DNA from: Phycisphaerales bacterium
GTDB taxonomy: Bacteria > Planctomycetota > Phycisphaerae > UBA1845 > Fen-1342
Direction: 5' to 3'
Assembly (NCBI GenBank): GCA_022839625.1
Contig: JALHJL010000016.1
Location: 1-64,000, forward strand
DNA length: 64,000 nucleotides
The notes below the pieces were generated by a model. It was given only the letters and a program-made list of their open reading frames with translations, searched no databases and was not told the origin of the DNA. Each line of letters starts with the position of its first letter. The first letter of the stretch is position 1. Shown one piece after another: positions 60,874 to 64,000 of this stretch. The position numbers and the translations under genes are program-made.

Positions 60874-61860
60874 ATGGGAATCTCACTTCGAGCGCGAGTG
60901 GTTCTGTGGGGGCGATCCGGCGGCAAGTGTGCGATCTGCAAGAAGGCGCTGGTTGCCCGCGGAGACCTTGCCGCGGACGACTCGTCGGCGATTGGCGATG
61001 AGGTTCCTCTCGTCGCGCGCGCCGCAGACGCCAAGCGGGGCAGTTGCGACGTGTTCGGGCCGGAGAAGCGTGACCAGCACACGAATCTGATACTGCTCTG
61101 TCAGGAGGATCACCGGCTCATCGACGCCCAGTCCGCGAAGCACACGGTGGAGCGCCTGCGACAGATCAAGGCGGCGCATGAAACGCAGGTGGCAGCCGGT
61201 TGGAGTCCGGAGGACAAGCGGCGGCAGCAGGATGACGAAGTTTACGCTTCGAGCATCGACGAATGGAGTTCCCATAGCGACCTGGACCACTGGGGCGACA
61301 TCTCCGCGGCGCTCATCTCGGGCGATGCGCCGGTAGTGCGAAAGTCCTGGTACGACGCGGCCAGGGAGCTTGCGCCGTGGCTGCTCGTCCGGACGTGGCC
61401 CGGACGCTATCCAAGGTTGGAATACGCGCTCGGGAACTACGCGTGGGTCTTGAGCGACCTGTTGTCCGTCTTCGACCGGCACGCCGATCTGGAGCATGAC
61501 TGGGACGGCTACCTTCATACGCGCAAGTTCTACAAGAGCCGTGAATGGGACGAGGCCCGGTACTCGGAACTGGTCAAGAAATACGATGCGCACGTGAGTC
61601 TGGTTTGCGATCTGTTCCTGGAGCTGACGCGGACGGCGAACTACGTTTGTGATCACGTGCGCGAGTACTTGTTCTCCGGTTTTCGTCAGGACCAGGGCGC
61701 CCTCGTCGTGCGCTGCAACATCGGCTTCGACCTGCGGACCAGTTTCCTGCGACCCGAATACCGCGGAGCCGAGCGCGTCGAGAAGCCGTATCGTGGGTTG
61801 GATGACTTCCGCACGCGACGCTACACGCGCGATTGCTTCATAGGTGGCCGGCAGCCGTAG
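60874..61860 (+). CDS. HNH-like protein with a helical C-terminal domain of unknown function
   Basis: A 328-residue protein. Residues about 10-110 resemble HNH nucleases of the Cap5/McrA-like kind: GGKCAICKKAL (Cys pair), NLILLCQEDHRLIDAQ (Asn, Cys, His-x-x-I-D) and the helix RLRQIKAAHETQV. The first His of the usual E-A-H-I motif is replaced: the sequence reads DEVPLVARAAD. Residues about 125-328 are mostly helical with many Trp, Tyr and Asp (HWGDISAALISGDAP, DHVREYLFSGFRQD) and match nothing I recognise. It could be a defence effector or an inactive HNH-fold binding protein. GGAG precedes the ATG. Confidence 0.55.
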   Translation: MGISLRARVVLWGRSGGKCAICKKALVARGDLAADDSSAIGDEVPLVARAADAKRGSCDVFGPEKRDQHTNLILLCQEDHRLIDAQSAKHTVERLRQIKAAHETQVAAGWSPEDKRRQQDDEVYASSIDEWSSHSDLDHWGDISAALISGDAPVVRKSWYDAARELAPWLLVRTWPGRYPRLEYALGNYAWVLSDLLSVFDRHADLEHDWDGYLHTRKFYKSREWDEARYSELVKKYDAHVSLVCDLFLELTRTANYVCDHVREYLFSGFRQDQGALVVRCNIGFDLRTSFLRPEYRGAERVEKPYRGLDDFRTRRYTRDCFIGGRQP

Positions 61861-62024
61861 CATCGCCCTGTTTCCGGGCGGGCGGCTTCCGCGTGCCTCA
61901 TCAGGTGCAGACCACGGAGAGCCGGCCTCAGCGACAGCGTCCCCAATTGGCCGTTCCTGCGCTTGGCGGCGTTGCCTTCGGCCGGTCCGTTCCCAGGCCT
62001 CAGAGCCGCCGCTGCGCACAAGAA

Positions 62025-62045
62025 GAGCCCGGAATGTCCGGGCTC
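62025..62045 (-). terminator. Terminator of tRNA-Glu
   Basis: On the minus strand GAGCCCGGA, CAT, TCCGGGCTC form a perfect 9-bp stem with a 3-base loop, followed by TTCTT. It starts 11 bases after the tRNA. Confidence 0.75.
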
Positions 62046-62055
62046 CTTTCGTCAC

Positions 62056-62128
62056 CGCCCCCACGGGGACTCGAACCCCGGTCTCCAGGATGAGAACCTG
62101 ATATCCTAGGCCACTAGACGATGGGGGC
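62056..62128 (-). tRNA. tRNA-Glu (anticodon CTC)
   Basis: A 73-base cloverleaf: acceptor GCCCCCA with TGGGGGC, D-arm TCGTCTAGTGGCCTAGGA, anticodon arm TCAGG-TTCTCAT-CCTGG with CTC reading GAG, T-arm CCGGGGTTCGAGTCCCCG. The CCA end is not encoded. Confidence 0.93.
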
Positions 62129-62206
62129 TAGTGTGGCGCTGCGTCGCGCCTCAGACCCATTACCCTAGCACCGACGCCGCTCCGCGTCAACGCGCCGCTC
62201 GCGCCG

Positions 62207-63109
62207 TCACCAGTGCGGGCTCCACGCCGCCGGCAGCCGCAGCGTCGCCGCGACCGGGAAGTGGTCCGACGGGTAGCGCCCGTCCCGCGCGCGGCGGTCG
62301 ATCGCGCCCGCCGACGGCTCATACCGCCGGCTGACCAGAATCCAGTCGATGCGCCCCCCGCGCGGCTCGCCGGTGAAGGCGTGGTACGTGCCGCTGTCTT
62401 TGGGATCCAGGCCCGCCAGGGCGTCCCGCAGCCCCGCCAGATTGTCGCCGACCTCCGTGAGAATCCGGTAGGGCTCCGCGTCCGGCGGGCAGTTGAAGTC
62501 GCCGAGGACAATCACGGGCTGCCCGCCGAGCGACTCGACCAGCCGGCGGACCAGGCGGGCCGACTCGGTTCGGGCTCGCGTCCCGCGATGGTCCAGGTGC
62601 ACGTTGATAACGTAGGTCTCGGACAGCGGTGCGTCCTTGAAGCGCAGCCGCGCCCAGGTGACGATCCGCGGGAGGGCCGCGTCCCACCCGACGCTCCCGA
62701 CCTGCTCGGGCCGCTCGCTGAGCCAGAAGCAACCGGAGTCGACCAACGCAAAGCGCTGCCGACGGAAGAAGATCGGGACGAACTCCCCTTTTTCCGCACC
62801 GTCGTCCCGGCCGACGCCCACGAAGCCGTATTCGGGTAGTGCGGCGCGCAGCTCGGCGGCCTGGGACGAAAGCACTTCCTGGAGGCCGAGAACGTCGGCG
62901 TTCTGAGCGCGGATAGTCTCGACCACGAAGTCGCGCCGGAATTCCCAGGCATCGGGCCCGTCGTCGGCGGTCGCGTAACGGATGTTAAAGGACAGGACGC
63001 GAAACGGTGCCGGTACCGTGCAGCCGAAGAGCGTGAGAAGCACGCTCGCCGCACAGGCCCACAGGGCATTCGCTGCGCGCATTTTCGAAAGCATCCTCAA
63101 CGCGGTCAT
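62207..63109 (-). CDS. Endonuclease/exonuclease/phosphatase-family lipoprotein
   Basis: A 300-residue protein. The leader ends in LLTLFGC, a lipobox, so it is membrane-bound outside the cytoplasm. FRVLSFNIRYATADDGPDAW, VLGLQEVLSSQ, INVHLDHRG, VIVLGDFNCPPD and YPSDHFPVAATL are the ordered motifs of the EEP superfamily, with Asn, Glu, Asp-x-Asn and Asp-His at the active site. Relatives hydrolyse phosphodiesters of lipids or nucleic acids. Substrate unknown. ATG 63109 overlaps the stop of the dus gene (ATGA). Confidence 0.85.
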   Translation of the reverse strand: MTALRMLSKMRAANALWACAASVLLTLFGCTVPAPFRVLSFNIRYATADDGPDAWEFRRDFVVETIRAQNADVLGLQEVLSSQAAELRAALPEYGFVGVGRDDGAEKGEFVPIFFRRQRFALVDSGCFWLSERPEQVGSVGWDAALPRIVTWARLRFKDAPLSETYVINVHLDHRGTRARTESARLVRRLVESLGGQPVIVLGDFNCPPDAEPYRILTEVGDNLAGLRDALAGLDPKDSGTYHAFTGEPRGGRIDWILVSRRYEPSAGAIDRRARDGRYPSDHFPVAATLRLPAAWSPHW

Positions 63110-64000
63110 CGACTCACCGGCCCGGTCGCGAACCGCCCGCCGGGACCTACCTTGCGCACACCGGGCGGCCAGTTGCGGCGCGGGTCGTACCAGGTGTCGA
63201 GGACGCCGAGCCACGCCTCCGCGTTCATCGCCGCAATGAAGGCGGCGCGCACCTGGCGTGCCATCGGATGCAGGTCGGCGTATTTGATGCCGAACTTGCG
63301 CAGGAGCTTGGCCGCCATTCGCGGGCCGTGGATCGCCGCCGTCAGCTCGAAATGCTCGCGGATCACGCGGCCCTGCTCGACTACCGTCGGCGGATCGGGC
63401 AGCGGTTGGCCGCTGAGCACGGCCCGGGCATCGCGGAAAATCCAGGGGTTGCCGATGCAGCCGCGTGCCACCGAGACGCCGTCCACGCCGGTCTGTGCGA
63501 GCATCTGCTGGATATCGTGGGCCGCGAACAAGTCGCCGCTGCCGAGAACCGTCTGGTCGCCGGCGTGGCGCTTCACGCGGGCCAGGAAGTCCCAGTCGCA
63601 GCGGCCGGTATAGCGCTGTCGCACGGTTCGCCCGTGGACCGTGACGGCCGCGATACCCATTTCGCAGGCCGCCTCGAGAATCCGGAAGAAGCTCCGCTCG
63701 CTCTCGGCCGAATCATCGAGCCCGCGTCGTAGTTTGATCGTCACCGGGACGTGGGGCGGCACTGCCGCACGCACCGTTCGCACGATCTCAATCGCGGTCT
63801 CGGGCTGTGACAGCAAGAACCCGCCCCGGCAGCGCCCCAGGACCTTCTTGACCGGGCAGCCGAAGTTGATGTCAATCACGTCGTAACCGTGCTCGACCAG
63901 GATCGCGGCGGCCTGCGCGAACTGGAGCGGCTCAGCCCCCATGAGCTGGCCGCCGACGGGGTGGTCCTCGGGGGACAGCGTGCCCAGGAGCTTCTCGCGG
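63106..64000 (-). CDS. tRNA-dihydrouridine synthase, 5' end outside the window
   Basis: At least 297 residues; the frame is open to the window edge. Before the Met at 63942 it reads SPEDHPVGGQL, which aligns with the Dus segment before the QL(M/F)G motif, so that Met is internal. DINFGCPVKKVLGR holds the catalytic Cys, TIKLRRG, VTVHGRTVRQRYTG and SGDLFAAHD bind FMN and tRNA. It reduces uridine in tRNA D-loops. Closest in style to DusB. Followed by the EEP lipoprotein gene. Confidence 0.9.
   Translation of the reverse strand, partial: REKLLGTLSPEDHPVGGQLMGAEPLQFAQAAAILVEHGYDVIDINFGCPVKKVLGRCRGGFLLSQPETAIEIVRTVRAAVPPHVPVTIKLRRGLDDSAESERSFFRILEAACEMGIAAVTVHGRTVRQRYTGRCDWDFLARVKRHAGDQTVLGSGDLFAAHDIQQMLAQTGVDGVSVARGCIGNPWIFRDARAVLSGQPLPDPPTVVEQGRVIREHFELTAAIHGPRMAAKLLRKFGIKYADLHPMARQVRAAFIAAMNAEAWLGVLDTWYDPRRNWPPGVRKVGPGGRFATGPVSR

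Overview
The window reads as a chromosomal fragment from a high-GC member of the Planctomycetota, most likely the Phycisphaerae. This rests on sequence traits, not a search: short C-terminal EF-hand-like repeats with the core GDINPFV in three secreted proteins, PEP-CTERM tails, a prepilin-type protein with an H-x9-DG tail, DUF1573 and DUF3179 proteins, and envelope glycosyltransferases of the GT-C fold scattered through the region. Coding density is high, and many neighbouring genes overlap by ATGA.

Region by region. (a) 1-1.4 kb: a secreted glycoside-hydrolase-like lipoprotein. (b) 1.4-14.8 kb, all minus strand: an envelope glycoconjugate cluster with a group 1/4 glycosyltransferase, two tandem LpxL-like acyltransferases, two tandem type I phosphodiesterases, a membrane-fusion protein, a membrane TPR protein and a GT39-like transferase with two jelly-roll domains. 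(c) 15.1-17.7 kb: a compact type II restriction-modification locus (endonuclease, XRE regulator, Dam-family methylase) beside the decayed C-terminus of a type ISP restriction enzyme. (d) 18-21.7 kb: secreted and surface proteins (PEP-CTERM, prepilin, dockerin-like). (e) 22-27 kb: a cheA-cheW-cheD-HDOD-cheY operon whose CheA carries two MshEN-type cyclic-di-GMP-binding motifs. (f) 27.4-36.8 kb: a small AT-hook protein, tyrS, an RlmI-like methylase, a chimeric agmatine deiminase/dockerin pseudogene, a NxxGxxAF-type surface protein, and rarA, 5-formyl-THF cyclo-ligase and nadB. (g) 36.9-44.6 kb: a glycosyltransferase, an MFS transporter, tRNA-Arg(CCG), MgtC, then a three-gene secreted cassette (DUF1573, 16-Cys protein, unknown) behind a perfect 16-bp palindrome, and aat. 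(h) 44.7-48.7 kb: isoprenoid genes ispA, dxs and a squalene-synthase-like gene. (i) 48.7-53 kb: PadR with a HAAS-like membrane protein, dodecin, and a MEMO-family protein. (j) 53-60.4 kb, minus strand: two more GT-C transferases, a flippase-like membrane protein, DUF3179 and ctaB. (k) 60.7-64 kb: an HNH-like protein behind a 15-codon leader peptide, tRNA-Glu(CTC), an exonuclease/phosphatase-family lipoprotein and a truncated dus gene.

The most promising undescribed items are four. The first is the DUF1573/Cys-rich cassette at 41-44 kb, with its operator-like palindrome and a C9 tract at a frame break. The second is CheA with apparent cyclic-di-GMP input. The third is a G-rich palindromic element carried in frame, in opposite orientations, inside two different membrane transferases. 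The fourth is the HNH-like gene with a translated leader and a missing first catalytic histidine. Several dispersed palindromes are also mapped. No CRISPR array, prophage or complete insertion sequence was seen.
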